Positions 54,685 through 63,300 of a stretch of DNA of 64,000 nt are shown piece by piece (positions within the stretch are counted from its first letter, which is position 1; every line of letters starts with the position of its first letter). Below the pieces are notes generated by a model. It had not been told where the DNA came from and did not search any database. It saw only the letters and a program-made list of their open reading frames with translations. Source of the DNA: Leptolyngbya sp. O-77. Lineage in GTDB: Bacteria; Cyanobacteriota; Cyanobacteriia; Elainellales; Elainellaceae. The translations under genes and the position numbers were made by a program. The stretch spans positions 409,001 through 473,000 of the forward strand of contig NZ_AP017367.1 of NCBI RefSeq assembly GCF_001548395.1, given 5' to 3'.

Positions 54685-54773
54685 TTATCTCAGGTCAGGT
54701 AATCTTTAGGTCAGGTTATTTCAGGTCAGGTTATTTCAGGTCAGGTTATTTCAGGTCAGGTTATTTCAGGTCA
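54685..54773 (-). repeat. 15-bp tandem repeat spanning the GntR-gene stop
   Basis: Exact TTATTTCAGGTCAGG units lie at 54716-54730, 54731-54745 and 54746-54760. A partial copy runs into the gene at 54761-54773, and degenerate copies lie at 54685-54699 and 54700-54715. On the minus strand each carries an in-frame TGA; the first is the stop at 54766-54768. Confidence 0.9.
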
Positions 54774-55470
54774 TATAGAGTCGGGCGATCGCCTCTTTAA
54801 TGACCTCCACCAACTCCTCCTGGCGCAGCGTGACGTGGGCTGCCATCCTGTGAGCCGCAGCTTCGGGATTGCGATCGCCCATCGCCTGCAAAATCAGACG
54901 ATGCTCGGCACAGGTGGTGCGGCGATAGTGTTCCCGCTCCATCGAAATCAGCCGCAGATAGTGGGCGCGGGCATTCACGTTTTGGAGCGATCGCAGCAGT
55001 TCGGCATTGTGGGAAAGCTGGGCAATCTGTTCATGGAACTGCTCGTCGCAGCGGGCACATTCTACAGCCGTCAGGTCACAGAAAGAGTCTGAAATGGCGC
55101 TCCAGTGCTTCTGCAAGTCCTGAAGCTCGGCATCGGTGGCGCGTTCGGTGGCGAGTCGGGCGCTCATCATTTCCAGCCCGCAGCGGACTTCATACAGGTC
55201 GAATACGCGCTGCGTATCCAGCGGCTTGCAGGAAAAACCCTTGCGCGGCACAAAATCGAGCAAGCCTTCCGCTACTAAGCGGTTTAACACCTCTCGCAGG
55301 GGAGTCCGGCTCACGGAAAATGAGGCCGCCAGTTCCACCTCGTTCAGCGGCTCACCGGGGCGAAACTGATAGTTCATCGCCATTTGTCTGAGTTGCTCAT
55401 AGATGCGATCGACGCTGCTGCCTGAGGGTTTGCGGTCTGCTTTGGCAGCCTGAGCGCTAGTTTTAGCCAC
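54766..55470 (-). CDS. GntR-family (FCD) transcriptional regulator
   Basis: This 234-aa protein has an N-terminal winged HTH (IYEQLRQMAMNYQFRPGEPL, NEVELAASFSVSRTPLREVL) and a C-terminal all-helical FCD ligand domain (DLYEVRCGLEMMSARLATER, then CDEQFHEQIAQLSHNAELL with metal-site-like Asp/His). Such regulators respond to organic acids or catabolic intermediates and bind TNGTNNNACNA-type palindromes; TTGTATACAA lies in the intergenic space ahead. It is divergent from the Rieske oxygenase pair and probably regulates it. Confidence 0.9.
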   Translation of the reverse strand: MAKTSAQAAKADRKPSGSSVDRIYEQLRQMAMNYQFRPGEPLNEVELAASFSVSRTPLREVLNRLVAEGLLDFVPRKGFSCKPLDTQRVFDLYEVRCGLEMMSARLATERATDAELQDLQKHWSAISDSFCDLTAVECARCDEQFHEQIAQLSHNAELLRSLQNVNARAHYLRLISMEREHYRRTTCAEHRLILQAMGDRNPEAAAHRMAAHVTLRQEELVEVIKEAIARLYMT

Positions 55471-55552
55471 AAGACGACTCCAGAAATGTAGTAGAAAAGG
55501 TCAATTCTGTAGTTCTAGATACAGATTTGGCCCGCTTGAGGACGCTACCTTC

Positions 55553-55562
55553 TTGTATACAA
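55553..55562. promoter_or_regulatory. palindromic FCD-GntR operator candidate TTGTATACAA
   Basis: A perfect 10-bp palindrome lies about 83 bp upstream of the regulator and about 200 bp upstream of the first Rieske gene. It fits the T-N-G-T-N2-A-C-N-A half-site rule known for FadR-subfamily GntR proteins. Confidence 0.6.
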
Positions 55563-55760
55563 AGCTGAATACATCAAAGAATTCATCTCTGTAGAACCAA
55601 TATACGAAAGTTTCTCGAATTCTGGCATTGCGCCTTGAACCTGCCCACCTGTAACAATTCATTCTGTTGTAACAATCCATTCTGTTCTACTCCCACTGTC
55701 CCTCTATCTTGAATCCCATCGTTCGCTTCATCCATTCACTCGTTTCATTTGGAGAACATC

Positions 55761-56828
55761 ATGCTGACGACCCAACAGCCCGTGCTGCGCCGCTTCTGGT
55801 ATCCCGTCATGCCGATCGACCAGTTGCTCAACGGCCCGAAATCTTTCACGCTTTTGGGACAACCGCTGGTGCTGTGGCTGGATGCCAACGGGCAACCTGC
55901 GGTGCTAGCCGATCGCTGCTGCCACCGTTCGGCCCGGCTGTCGTTGGGAATTGTGCAAAACGGCTGTGTGCGCTGCCCCTATCACGGCTGGGAATTTGAC
56001 GCACAGGGAAGCTGCACCAAGGTGCCCCAGCTCGATGCCGATACTGTCATTCCCAAGACCTATCGCGTGCCTGCGTTTCAGTGTGCCGAGCGCTATGGCT
56101 ATGTTTGGGTGTGTTTAGACGAAGACCCGCTGCAACCGATTCCCAGCATTCCCGAATTTACTGACCCCAGTTTTCGGTTTATCCAGGAGTTTTATGAAAC
56201 GTGGAAGGTGGGCGGCCTGCGGGCGATTGAAAACTCCTTCGACAGCGCCCACGGTCACTTTGTCCACGCCAGTTCTTGGGGCGATCAGTCCAATCCCCAG
56301 CCGCCGCCAATCGACGAGGTGACGGAAACGGAATTTGGCTTTGTGATGAAGCACTGGCTGGAGGTGCTGAACCCAGATTTGCAGAAAAAAAACCTGGGCA
56401 TTGGTGAAGAAAAAACGATTCGCACCAACACGCGCACTTGGTACATGCCCTTTGCTCGCACGCTGAAGATTGACTATCCAAACGGCTTGACGCATCTCAT
56501 CTTTACTGCGTACACGCCGATTGACGATCAGACTTCGCAGGTGATTCAGTTTTGCTTGCGAAATGACACCGAAGCGGAGGCAAAGGCGGCAGACATTATT
56601 GCGTTCGATCGCCAGGTGACACTGGAAGATCGCGTGATTCTGGAAGGGACAGATTACGACGCGCCGCTGAGTTTAGCAGAGGAACAACACATGGCGAGCG
56701 ATCGCCCCGGCATTATTATGCGCCACCGCCTGGCCCGGCTGCTGAAGGAGCATGGCGAAACGGAGCAGCGTCGCAGCGATCGAGTCGCCCCCGCCACGCC
56801 TGCAAAAGTCGAAGCAGTCCGCGTCTAG
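55761..56828 (+). CDS. Rieske non-heme iron oxygenase, paralogue 1
   Basis: In this alpha-subunit-type ring-hydroxylating or O/N-demethylating oxygenase (about 355 aa), the Rieske [2Fe-2S] ligands are Cys53-x-His55 and Cys72-x2-His75 (DRCCHRS and RCPYHGWEFD). The catalytic iron triad is Asp161-x2-His164-x4-His169 in NSFDSAHGHFVH. No reductase or ferredoxin gene is adjacent, so electrons must come from elsewhere. The ATG at 55761 has GGAGA upstream; the frame opens at a TTG 12 bases earlier. It is divergent from the GntR regulator and followed 35 bp later by its paralogue. Confidence 0.9.
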   Translation: MLTTQQPVLRRFWYPVMPIDQLLNGPKSFTLLGQPLVLWLDANGQPAVLADRCCHRSARLSLGIVQNGCVRCPYHGWEFDAQGSCTKVPQLDADTVIPKTYRVPAFQCAERYGYVWVCLDEDPLQPIPSIPEFTDPSFRFIQEFYETWKVGGLRAIENSFDSAHGHFVHASSWGDQSNPQPPPIDEVTETEFGFVMKHWLEVLNPDLQKKNLGIGEEKTIRTNTRTWYMPFARTLKIDYPNGLTHLIFTAYTPIDDQTSQVIQFCLRNDTEAEAKAADIIAFDRQVTLEDRVILEGTDYDAPLSLAEEQHMASDRPGIIMRHRLARLLKEHGETEQRRSDRVAPATPAKVEAVRV

Positions 56829-56863
56829 AAAAAGCTTACCTTATCTTTATTCGAGAACTGTTC

Positions 56864-57904
56864 ATGCTTGTAACCCAAGAACCTGTGTTGCGGCGCTTTT
56901 GGTATCCCGTCATGCCGCTTGCCCAACTGATGGACGGGCCGCAATCCTTTACTCTGCTGGGGCAACCGCTGGTGCTGTGGCTAGATCGAGACGGGAAACC
57001 TGCGGCCCTGGGCGATCGCTGCTGTCACCGTTCAGCAAAACTGTCGATGGGCACTGTCAACAACGGCTGCGTGCGCTGCCCCTATCACGGCTGGTCGTTT
57101 GACGGCGCAGGAACCTGTACCAACGTACCCCAGCTTGATCCTGGCGCGGCGATTCCCAAGACCTATCGCGTCCCGGCGTTTCAATGCGCTGAGCGCTATG
57201 GCTATGCCTGGGTCTGCCTGTCGGACGAGCCGCTGCTGCCTATCCCAGAAATCCCTGAAGCCGAGGCGGCCGAACATCGCCTGATTCCGCAATTTTATGA
57301 GCCTTGGCAGTGCAGCGGGCTGCGGGTGATGGAAAACTCGTTTGACAATGCCCATTTCAGCATCGTTCACGCAGAATCCTTTGGGGTGACGGAACAGCCC
57401 AAGCCCGCCAAGTCGGAGATTGTGTCGCTGGAACTGGGTCTGAAGGTCTATGCGACGGTGCCCGTGGTGAATCCGCCAATCCAGCAGCAGCTTTTGAACA
57501 TTCCCGACACGCTCACAGTGCGGCAGGTCGAATCAACCTGGTATGCCCCCTTTAGCCGCACGCTGAAAATTACTTATCCCAATGGGCTGATGCACCTGAT
57601 TTTTACAGCAGCAACCCCCGTGAGCGATCGCACGTCACAAATCGTTCAATTTTGCATTCGCAATGATACTGAAGCCGATGCCAGTGCCGAATCCATCATT
57701 GCGTTTGACCGACAGGTGGTAGACGAAGATAAGCGGGTGCTGGAATCGACCGACTATGACACACCAATCGATATTGCGGCCGAACAGCACATTCCTTCCG
57801 ATCAGCCGGGAATCCTCATGCGCCGCCAGCTTTCTATGTTGATCCGGAGTGAGTATCCCAATCACAAACTGGTTCCTGAAAAGCAGGGTGCAGCTCAAGT
57901 TTAG
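56864..57904 (+). CDS. Rieske non-heme iron oxygenase, paralogue 2
   Basis: This 346-aa protein aligns with the preceding one without gaps through the first 110 residues (RRFWYPVMPLAQLMDGPQSF versus RRFWYPVMPIDQLLNGPKSF). All ligand residues are kept: Cys53, His55, Cys72, His75, Asp161, His164 and His169 (NSFDNAHFSIVH). The substrate-domain residues differ more, so the two may have different substrates or form a heteromer. It is probably a tandem duplicate in one operon under the FCD regulator. The substrate is unknown. Confidence 0.9.
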   Translation: MLVTQEPVLRRFWYPVMPLAQLMDGPQSFTLLGQPLVLWLDRDGKPAALGDRCCHRSAKLSMGTVNNGCVRCPYHGWSFDGAGTCTNVPQLDPGAAIPKTYRVPAFQCAERYGYAWVCLSDEPLLPIPEIPEAEAAEHRLIPQFYEPWQCSGLRVMENSFDNAHFSIVHAESFGVTEQPKPAKSEIVSLELGLKVYATVPVVNPPIQQQLLNIPDTLTVRQVESTWYAPFSRTLKITYPNGLMHLIFTAATPVSDRTSQIVQFCIRNDTEADASAESIIAFDRQVVDEDKRVLESTDYDTPIDIAAEQHIPSDQPGILMRRQLSMLIRSEYPNHKLVPEKQGAAQV

Positions 57905-58056
57905 TCAGAGAATTTCCTCAGAGTTGCTGTTGACGTTTGGAGAATGAATATTCCTATGCTGGAAGTATCCACCGCTTATTCCAACGAGTGAGCTGGGGCG
58001 TTCTAAAGCAAAGTCAGTTTCATTTGGACTTCATTCGGTCAAACGTTCACAAAACC

Positions 58057-59034
58057 ATGCCTAAGGTTTACAGTTTCTTCACCAATATCTGGTGTCGATT
58101 GTTCTTAATCCTACCCATTTTCCTGGTTTCACAGTCTCTATCTCGCCAGACAGAATCGCCCCAATTATCGAATCGGTTCAATGGATTGACTATTGGCAAA
58201 CGAGCCAATGCACAGTCCCAAGATGACTGGGCACAAATCGAGCAGGATATCATTGCTGAACACAACAAAGTTCGACAAGATCCAGCTAGCTACATTCCGC
58301 TTTTAGAGGCGCGTTTAGCCAGCATGGATGCAGCAGGCAATATTCTAAACGGCTACGGCCCCAATTCCATACTGACAACCCACGAAGGACAGGCTGCGGT
58401 GCGAGAGGCGATCGCCTTTTTGCAAAATCAGGCCTCCCTTCCGCCCATCAGCCTCTCTAGCAGCGCTGCTCAGGCTGCCAAAGCCCATGCCCTTGATCAG
58501 GCCGGTGGCGCATTCGGACACATCGGCTCAGACGGTAGCACCTGGCAGCAGCGTCTAGAGCGTCAGGGCACACGGTTTACCCAGAGCGGAGAAAACATTG
58601 CCTATGGCTCTCCTACGGCGCAGGAAGTTGTCCTGGATCTAATTGTGGATGATGGCGTTTCCAACCGAGGTCATCGAACCAATATTTTCTCACCCAGATG
58701 GACTCATGCTGGTGCTGGCTGCGGCTTCCACCGTCGCTATCAGATTGTCTGCGTGATTAACTACACCGCTTCTTCTAGTCGGTTGAAGGTAGTTAATAAC
58801 AGCAACGTCAATTTGCAGTCCGTAGAAATTGGCGGAGTTAATATCCTAAACTCTGTGCTGCATCCAGGACAAACTCAGGAGATTGCGCTGAATGAAAGCC
58901 AATGTGAAGCCAACAGTGTCAGGATTCAGTTGGGTGGAGGATTTAATCCTCTCGTTTGGTCAGATGTCACGCTCTGTGGCGCAACCGTAACATTTAATGC
59001 AAACAACAGCATTGGACTGAGCTACGACGACTGA
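58057..59034 (+). CDS. secreted CAP-domain (SCP/PR1-like) protein
   Basis: This protein of about 325 aa has a signal peptide or anchor at the N-terminus (CRLFLILPIFLVSQSLS). A CAP domain covers about 65-235, with HNKVRQDPASYIPLLEARL, AAQAAKAHALDQAGGAFGHI, SGENIAYGSPTAQEVVLDLI, NRGHRTNIFSPRWTHAGAGC. The C-terminal about 80 residues are a beta-rich extension (VEIGGVNILNSVLHPGQTQE) with two Cys. Bacterial CAP proteins are extracellular and of mostly unknown role. The frame opens at 57937, but the Met at 58057 gives a proper signal peptide. A strong terminator follows. Confidence 0.82.
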   Translation: MPKVYSFFTNIWCRLFLILPIFLVSQSLSRQTESPQLSNRFNGLTIGKRANAQSQDDWAQIEQDIIAEHNKVRQDPASYIPLLEARLASMDAAGNILNGYGPNSILTTHEGQAAVREAIAFLQNQASLPPISLSSSAAQAAKAHALDQAGGAFGHIGSDGSTWQQRLERQGTRFTQSGENIAYGSPTAQEVVLDLIVDDGVSNRGHRTNIFSPRWTHAGAGCGFHRRYQIVCVINYTASSSRLKVVNNSNVNLQSVEIGGVNILNSVLHPGQTQEIALNESQCEANSVRIQLGGGFNPLVWSDVTLCGATVTFNANNSIGLSYDD

Positions 59035-59129
59035 GGCTGTTTATTCAGCCTTGTTGAGCTATTTGGCTAGCAAGATTCCCTGATCAAATTGGCATTAGCT
59101 AAACTGGAACTCTGAACGCTAACAGTGTT

Positions 59130-59161
59130 GAGGTCAGATACCAGATTTGACCTCTTTTTTA
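59130..59161 (+). terminator. intrinsic terminator after the CAP gene
   Basis: GAGGTCA (59130-59136) and TGACCTC (59148-59154) form a perfect 7-bp stem, followed by TTTTTT. Confidence 0.85.
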
Positions 59162-59166
59162 TTTCC

Positions 59167-59256
59167 AGGACTTACGCACTTGCGGTAAGTTTTCTGAGTT
59201 TTGGGCAATTTCTCACAGCTGCGGCCCGCAAGAGATCGTCCAACTGCGTAGGTTCT
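59167..59256. mobile_element. MITE-like element, about 90 bp
   Basis: The ends AGGACTTACGCA (59167-59178) and TGCGTAGGTTCT (59245-59256) are imperfect inverted repeats (10 of 12). AGGACTTACGCA is a terminus seen on many cyanobacterial MITEs and insertion sequences. No transposase lies inside, and no clear target-site duplication was seen. Confidence 0.5.
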
Positions 59257-59336
59257 AATTTCAATGAAACGAGTTGACAGCGAGCTTTCATGGTATCTAG
59301 TTTGAATCCCTAACCGTAAAAACTCAGATCCCTGCT

Positions 59337-60755
59337 ATGAAAACTCTCATTCGTAATGTCCTTGCTTATCAGCATCTTGCTCTAAAGTCAGTTGACGTTT
59401 TACTAACTGATCAGAAAATCCAGGCTGTTGCGCCTGCTTTCAGCCTGCCAGACGATCCGGATCAGCAAGTCATTACAGGTGAGGATAAGTTATTGCTCCC
59501 TGGTTTTGTGAATGGACATACCCATTCTTCTCAGGTGTGGCAGCGGGGGCTGATTCCTCAGTTGCCGCTGGAACTGTGGCTGGCAAACGTGTTCGACTCC
59601 ACGCCACGGCAGTTAGAGCAGTTCTACTGGGGCGCAGTGAGTACGGCGGTGGATACGCTGCTGTCGGGCGGCACTTGCCTGATGGATCATGCGTATCTGA
59701 TTCCGGGGCAGGAGCGGGAGACGGTAGAGGCGCTGGTACGCGGCTATCGGGAGGTGGGCATTCGCGCCGTGATTGCGCCGCTGATTCAGGATTTGCCGTT
59801 TGCGTCGGGCTTTCCAAAGGGCTGCCTGTTGCCGCAGTCTGCTTCGTCCCGGTCTGCGGCGGAGTGGCTGGCGCTGATGGAGACGCTGATTGACGAATTT
59901 CACGCTCCCGACGAGGGCATTTACATCGGGCTAGGGCCGACAGGTTTCCATCGCTGCTCGGACGAACTGCTGACGGGTTGTGCTGAACTGGGCGATCGCC
60001 ATCAGCTTTGTTATCATACTCACCTGCTCGAAACCCGCACACAGTATCGTCTTGCCCAGGAACGCTATGGAATTAGTGCAGTGCAGCATCTCTATAATCT
60101 AGGCTGCCTGGGGCCGCGCACGTCTCTAGCTCACGGGGTCTGGATTGACGAGGCCGATATTCCGCTGCTGGCATCCATAGGGGCGACACTGGTGCATAAT
60201 CCTGTCAGCAATTTGCGCCTGGGGAGCGGTGTGGCTCCCATTCTCAAGTGTTTGCAGGCGGGGCTAAATGTATCCTTTGGCTGCGACGGAGCCGCCAGCA
60301 ACGATGCCCAAAACCTGCTGGAGGCGATCAAGCTAGGCACGATTTTGCATACCGTTTCCGACAGCGATTACGAGAACTGGCTAACGCCGGAGCGGGCGCT
60401 GCACTTGGCGACCGTCGGCGGCGCAAAGGGCGTGAATTTGGGCGATCGCACGGGCAGCCTTACTCCTGGAATGGACGCGGATCTGGTGCTTTACAACCTC
60501 GACCATCCTTCGATGCTGCCGCGCACCAACCCGCTCCAGCTTTTGGTATTGGGACGACCGACGCAGGTTGTCGATGCGGTGTGGGTGCAGGGGCGGCTAC
60601 GGGTGGCAGGGGGCCAGGTGCAAACGGTGGACACCCATGCGCTGTATCGAGCATTGCGACAGCAGCCGCTGAATTCAGAAACCAGGCGATCGCAGCACCA
60701 CTGGGTCGAATCTCACTATCGCAGCATCATGCTCAACGCTTCTGCAGGGGAATGA
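59337..60755 (+). CDS. amidohydrolase (TrzN/SsnA/guanine-deaminase-like)
   Basis: This 472-aa metal-dependent hydrolase is of the aminohydrolase branch. The metal site is built from FVNGHTHSSQVW, CYHTHLLETRTQY, SLAHGVWIDEAD and FGCDGAASNDAQN, containing the HxH, two further His and the Asp expected for a mononuclear Zn/Fe site. The group includes cytosine/guanine/8-oxoguanine deaminases, MTA/SAH deaminases and triazine hydrolases; the substrate cannot be chosen from sequence. It lies downstream of the Rieske pair and CAP gene but after a terminator and a MITE, so it is probably transcribed separately. Confidence 0.88.
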   Translation: MKTLIRNVLAYQHLALKSVDVLLTDQKIQAVAPAFSLPDDPDQQVITGEDKLLLPGFVNGHTHSSQVWQRGLIPQLPLELWLANVFDSTPRQLEQFYWGAVSTAVDTLLSGGTCLMDHAYLIPGQERETVEALVRGYREVGIRAVIAPLIQDLPFASGFPKGCLLPQSASSRSAAEWLALMETLIDEFHAPDEGIYIGLGPTGFHRCSDELLTGCAELGDRHQLCYHTHLLETRTQYRLAQERYGISAVQHLYNLGCLGPRTSLAHGVWIDEADIPLLASIGATLVHNPVSNLRLGSGVAPILKCLQAGLNVSFGCDGAASNDAQNLLEAIKLGTILHTVSDSDYENWLTPERALHLATVGGAKGVNLGDRTGSLTPGMDADLVLYNLDHPSMLPRTNPLQLLVLGRPTQVVDAVWVQGRLRVAGGQVQTVDTHALYRALRQQPLNSETRRSQHHWVESHYRSIMLNASAGE

Positions 60756-60766
60756 GTCTTTGGAAT

Positions 60767-60803
60767 TGGTTTTGGATTTTAGATTGGCGATTTTGGATTG
60801 CCC
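60767..60803 (-). repeat. AATCCAAAATC dispersed repeat, copy 5 (inverted)
   Basis: GGTTTTGGATTTTAGATTGG and then CGATTTTGGATTGC begin 11 bp after the amidohydrolase stop; this is the reverse complement of the other copies. Confidence 0.6.
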
Positions 60804-60882
60804 GTCCGCAAGGTGGCAAGGGTTTTAGCGATTTTATGTGCGATCTTGTTTCAAAATAATCTGGGAAATGGGAGATGCAAGA

Positions 60883-61674
60883 CTAGTCGTGGTGTGGCAG
60901 GATGTGGGGGATTAAGGAGTGGGGTTTTTCGAGGCCATGCGCTTCCATGAGTTCCTGATCGCCCATGATCTGGCGCGGGTCGCCGTCGGCAATGATCCGC
61001 CCCTCGTCCAGCAAAATGACGCGATCGCACACTTCTAGCACCAGTTCTAGATCATGAGATGCGATCAGCAAGGTCTGGGGCGCACGCTGCAAAAACTGGA
61101 TTAGGCGGCGACGGGTGCGGAGATCCAGGCTGGCAGAAGGTTCGTCGTATAACACGACGCGGGGACGCATGGCCAAAATTCCGGCGATCGCCACCATCTG
61201 CTTTTGCCCGCCCGACAGGTGATGCGGCGGTCGCGCTGCGAGGTCAGCCGTACCCGTCAGCATCAGCGCCTCTTGCACCCGCTGGGCCACCGCTTCGGGC
61301 GACAGGCCCATATTCTGTGGGCCAAAGGCGACATCATCCCACACCGATGCCGAGAAAAGCTGATCGTTAGGCGATTGAAACAGTAGTCCCACGCCTGGAT
61401 GAAACTGTCCCGGCAGCACAGGTTCTCCAAACAGGAAAATCTCGCCTGCATCGGGGCGCAGCACCCCACACATCAGGGTGAACAGCGTCGTCTTGCCGCA
61501 GCCGTTGTGGCCGATGATGCCGACCCGCTCGCCGTCTGCGATTTGCAGCGATACGTCTTGCAGTGTGCAGGGCTGTCCGGGATAGGCAAAGGTGAGATTT
61601 GCCACGGTCAGCGCGTCAGGAATCGAGGCGCAAACAGGGTCAGAGCAGGTTGGGCGAAGATTGGTTTGGGTCAT
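60883..61674 (-). CDS. cbiO: cobalt/nickel ECF transporter ATP-binding protein
   Basis: This 263-aa ABC ATPase energises the CbiMQ module. Walker A is GHNGCGKTTLF, the signature is HHLSGGQKQMVAIAG, and Walker B is RVVLYDEPSASLD; the H-loop lies in LLIASHDLELVLE. The Q-loop LLFQSPNDQLFSASVWDDVA matches CbiO/EcfA proteins. The frame opens at 61806, but the Met at 61674 is the sensible start. It is the last gene of the minus-strand operon, 37 bp after cbiQ. Confidence 0.93.
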   Translation of the reverse strand: MTQTNLRPTCSDPVCASIPDALTVANLTFAYPGQPCTLQDVSLQIADGERVGIIGHNGCGKTTLFTLMCGVLRPDAGEIFLFGEPVLPGQFHPGVGLLFQSPNDQLFSASVWDDVAFGPQNMGLSPEAVAQRVQEALMLTGTADLAARPPHHLSGGQKQMVAIAGILAMRPRVVLYDEPSASLDLRTRRRLIQFLQRAPQTLLIASHDLELVLEVCDRVILLDEGRIIADGDPRQIMGDQELMEAHGLEKPHSLIPHILPHHD

Positions 61675-61711
61675 TGAGTCAGGATTAGCGCGTTGGAAAT
61701 GAAGCAGCGAG

Positions 61712-62584
61712 CTAGCGAAACGATAGGAGATGGGTAAGTTGAGGAATGCCGGAGGAGACGGGGACGAATCCCAGCCCCAGCAGGGCGATCGCCAAACCAA
61801 CTGCACCCGCCACCCCCATCACGCTAGCCAAATCGAGGGTAGAAAACGGCGTTTTTTTGTGTACTACAGGTGCAGCGCTGGATCGGGGCGTATAGCCGTA
61901 GCCGCGCAGCCGCATGGCTTTGTAGACGCGCTCAGACTGTTCATAGCTGCGGATGAGTAAGGTTCCTGCCAAAGCAGATAAGTTACCCAGATCGGTTCGC
62001 CGGGGCAGAAAAGGGATGGAGAACTTCCGATGGCGATCGCCCGATGGAACTTGCCCAAAGCCGCGCAGCCGCATGGCCAGTTTCATAGTAGCCAGGGTTT
62101 CGGCTAGGTCGAACAGGTAGCGATAGGTCAGCAGGGTCATGTCGGCCAGCACAGGCGGCAGACCGAGCGATCGCAGCGTAGCCACCAGCGTCAGAAACGG
62201 CGTTGTGCCCAGCAAAATAAAGCCCGTTGTGACGATGGCTAAAAATCGCCCCGCAATCAGCAGCATGGCAGACAGCCCTTCTTGACGCAGCGCCACGGGC
62301 CCCAGCTGCCACAGGACGGTCTGCCCCGAACAGAACGGCAGCAGCGCCACTACGCCCAGCAGAAAATAGCCCGGATAGCGCAGGCGCGATCGCAAAAACG
62401 AGAGGGGCAGCCGAGACAGCCAGTAGAGCGAGAGGGCGATCGCCAGCACCACAGGCACCAGCCACCCCCGCTCTACAAATGCAAAGGCAAACATCAGCGT
62501 TACCAGCCCCAGAAGCTTGCAACGCGGCTCCCAGCGGTGGATCGGCGAGTCGAGATGGGCAAACTCATCCATCACCAGCCTCAT
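61712..62584 (-). CDS. cbiQ: cobalt/nickel ECF transporter transmembrane (T) component
   Basis: This 290-aa CbiQ/EcfT-like membrane protein has about six helices (FLLGVVALLPFCSGQTVLWQ, MLLIAGRFLAIVTTGFILLG). The two coupling-helix motifs of the family are ATMKLAMRLRGFG and ERVYKAMRLRGYG, both with the A-x-R-x-R-G signature that docks on CbiO. The start ATG overlaps the cbiM stop by 4 bp (ATGA), showing translational coupling. Confidence 0.93.
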   Translation of the reverse strand: MRLVMDEFAHLDSPIHRWEPRCKLLGLVTLMFAFAFVERGWLVPVVLAIALSLYWLSRLPLSFLRSRLRYPGYFLLGVVALLPFCSGQTVLWQLGPVALRQEGLSAMLLIAGRFLAIVTTGFILLGTTPFLTLVATLRSLGLPPVLADMTLLTYRYLFDLAETLATMKLAMRLRGFGQVPSGDRHRKFSIPFLPRRTDLGNLSALAGTLLIRSYEQSERVYKAMRLRGYGYTPRSSAAPVVHKKTPFSTLDLASVMGVAGAVGLAIALLGLGFVPVSSGIPQLTHLLSFR

Positions 62585-63300
62585 GCAGCCCTCCCGCCCG
62601 TCGATTTTTTTGAGGGCTGGCTGGCTGGCTGCAACGCCGACGAGTCAGATCGAGTCGGGTCTTGTAACAGCTCTGGCTTGACCCGCTGCAAAAAGCCCAC
62701 CAGCATTGCTGTAAACACGCCTTCAATCATCGCCAGCGGAACATGCGACGCAACGAGTCCATAGACGGCAACCCGCTCTGCCTGAGCATCCAGTCCACCG
62801 GGAATCGTCGCCAAAATCAGCCCAAAGAAGATGATTGCCGCCAGCCCCAGCCCAATGGCTCCGGCCAAAAATGCAAACAGGAGATCTGCCAGCCGCGCCC
62901 CCAGCCGCCGCCCAAACTGATGACGGAGCCGAAACACCCAGGCGGCTATCAGTGCCGGAAAGCCCATCATCACGGTGTTAACGCCTAGCGTCGTCAGGCC
63001 GCCGTGCCCAAACATGACCGCTTGCAGAAATAGCCCAATGGCGATCGCAGGCACCGCAAAATAGCCCAACACCGCGCCCAGCAGCCCGTTCAGCACCAGA
63101 TGCACACTTGCTGGCGGAATCGGAATGTGAATGGACGACGCAATGAAAAAGGCAGCTGTCAGCAGGGATGCCTTGGGGATTTGCTCCGTCACGTCTGGCA
63201 TTCGGTTAATTTTCCGCAGCGCATAACCCAGCAGCGGGGCCGCCAGCGCATAGCCACCAATGCAGACGGGCGCGGGGAGGATACCATCAGGTATGTGCAT
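62581..63300 (-). CDS. cbiM: cobalt/nickel ECF transporter substrate-binding (S) component
   Basis: This 239-aa CbiM/NikM membrane protein starts with MHIPDGILPAPV, whose N-terminal His2 and following residues build the square-planar Ni/Co site. SIHIPIPPASVHLVLNGLLG and AVMFGHGGLTTLGVNTVMMG are the other family marks, including the metal-ligand His region. The metal, Ni or Co, is not decided by sequence alone. The first codons overlap the nikL-like gene by 14 bp, and the stop overlaps cbiQ. Confidence 0.93.
   Translation of the reverse strand: MHIPDGILPAPVCIGGYALAAPLLGYALRKINRMPDVTEQIPKASLLTAAFFIASSIHIPIPPASVHLVLNGLLGAVLGYFAVPAIAIGLFLQAVMFGHGGLTTLGVNTVMMGFPALIAAWVFRLRHQFGRRLGARLADLLFAFLAGAIGLGLAAIIFFGLILATIPGGLDAQAERVAVYGLVASHVPLAMIEGVFTAMLVGFLQRVKPELLQDPTRSDSSALQPASQPSKKSTGGRAA

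Larger units (their letters stand above)
59035..59336. other. intergenic region, about 300 bp
   Basis: It holds the terminator at 59130-59161 and a 90-bp MITE-like element at 59167-59256. The promoter of the amidohydrolase must lie in or after the element. Confidence 0.5.
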
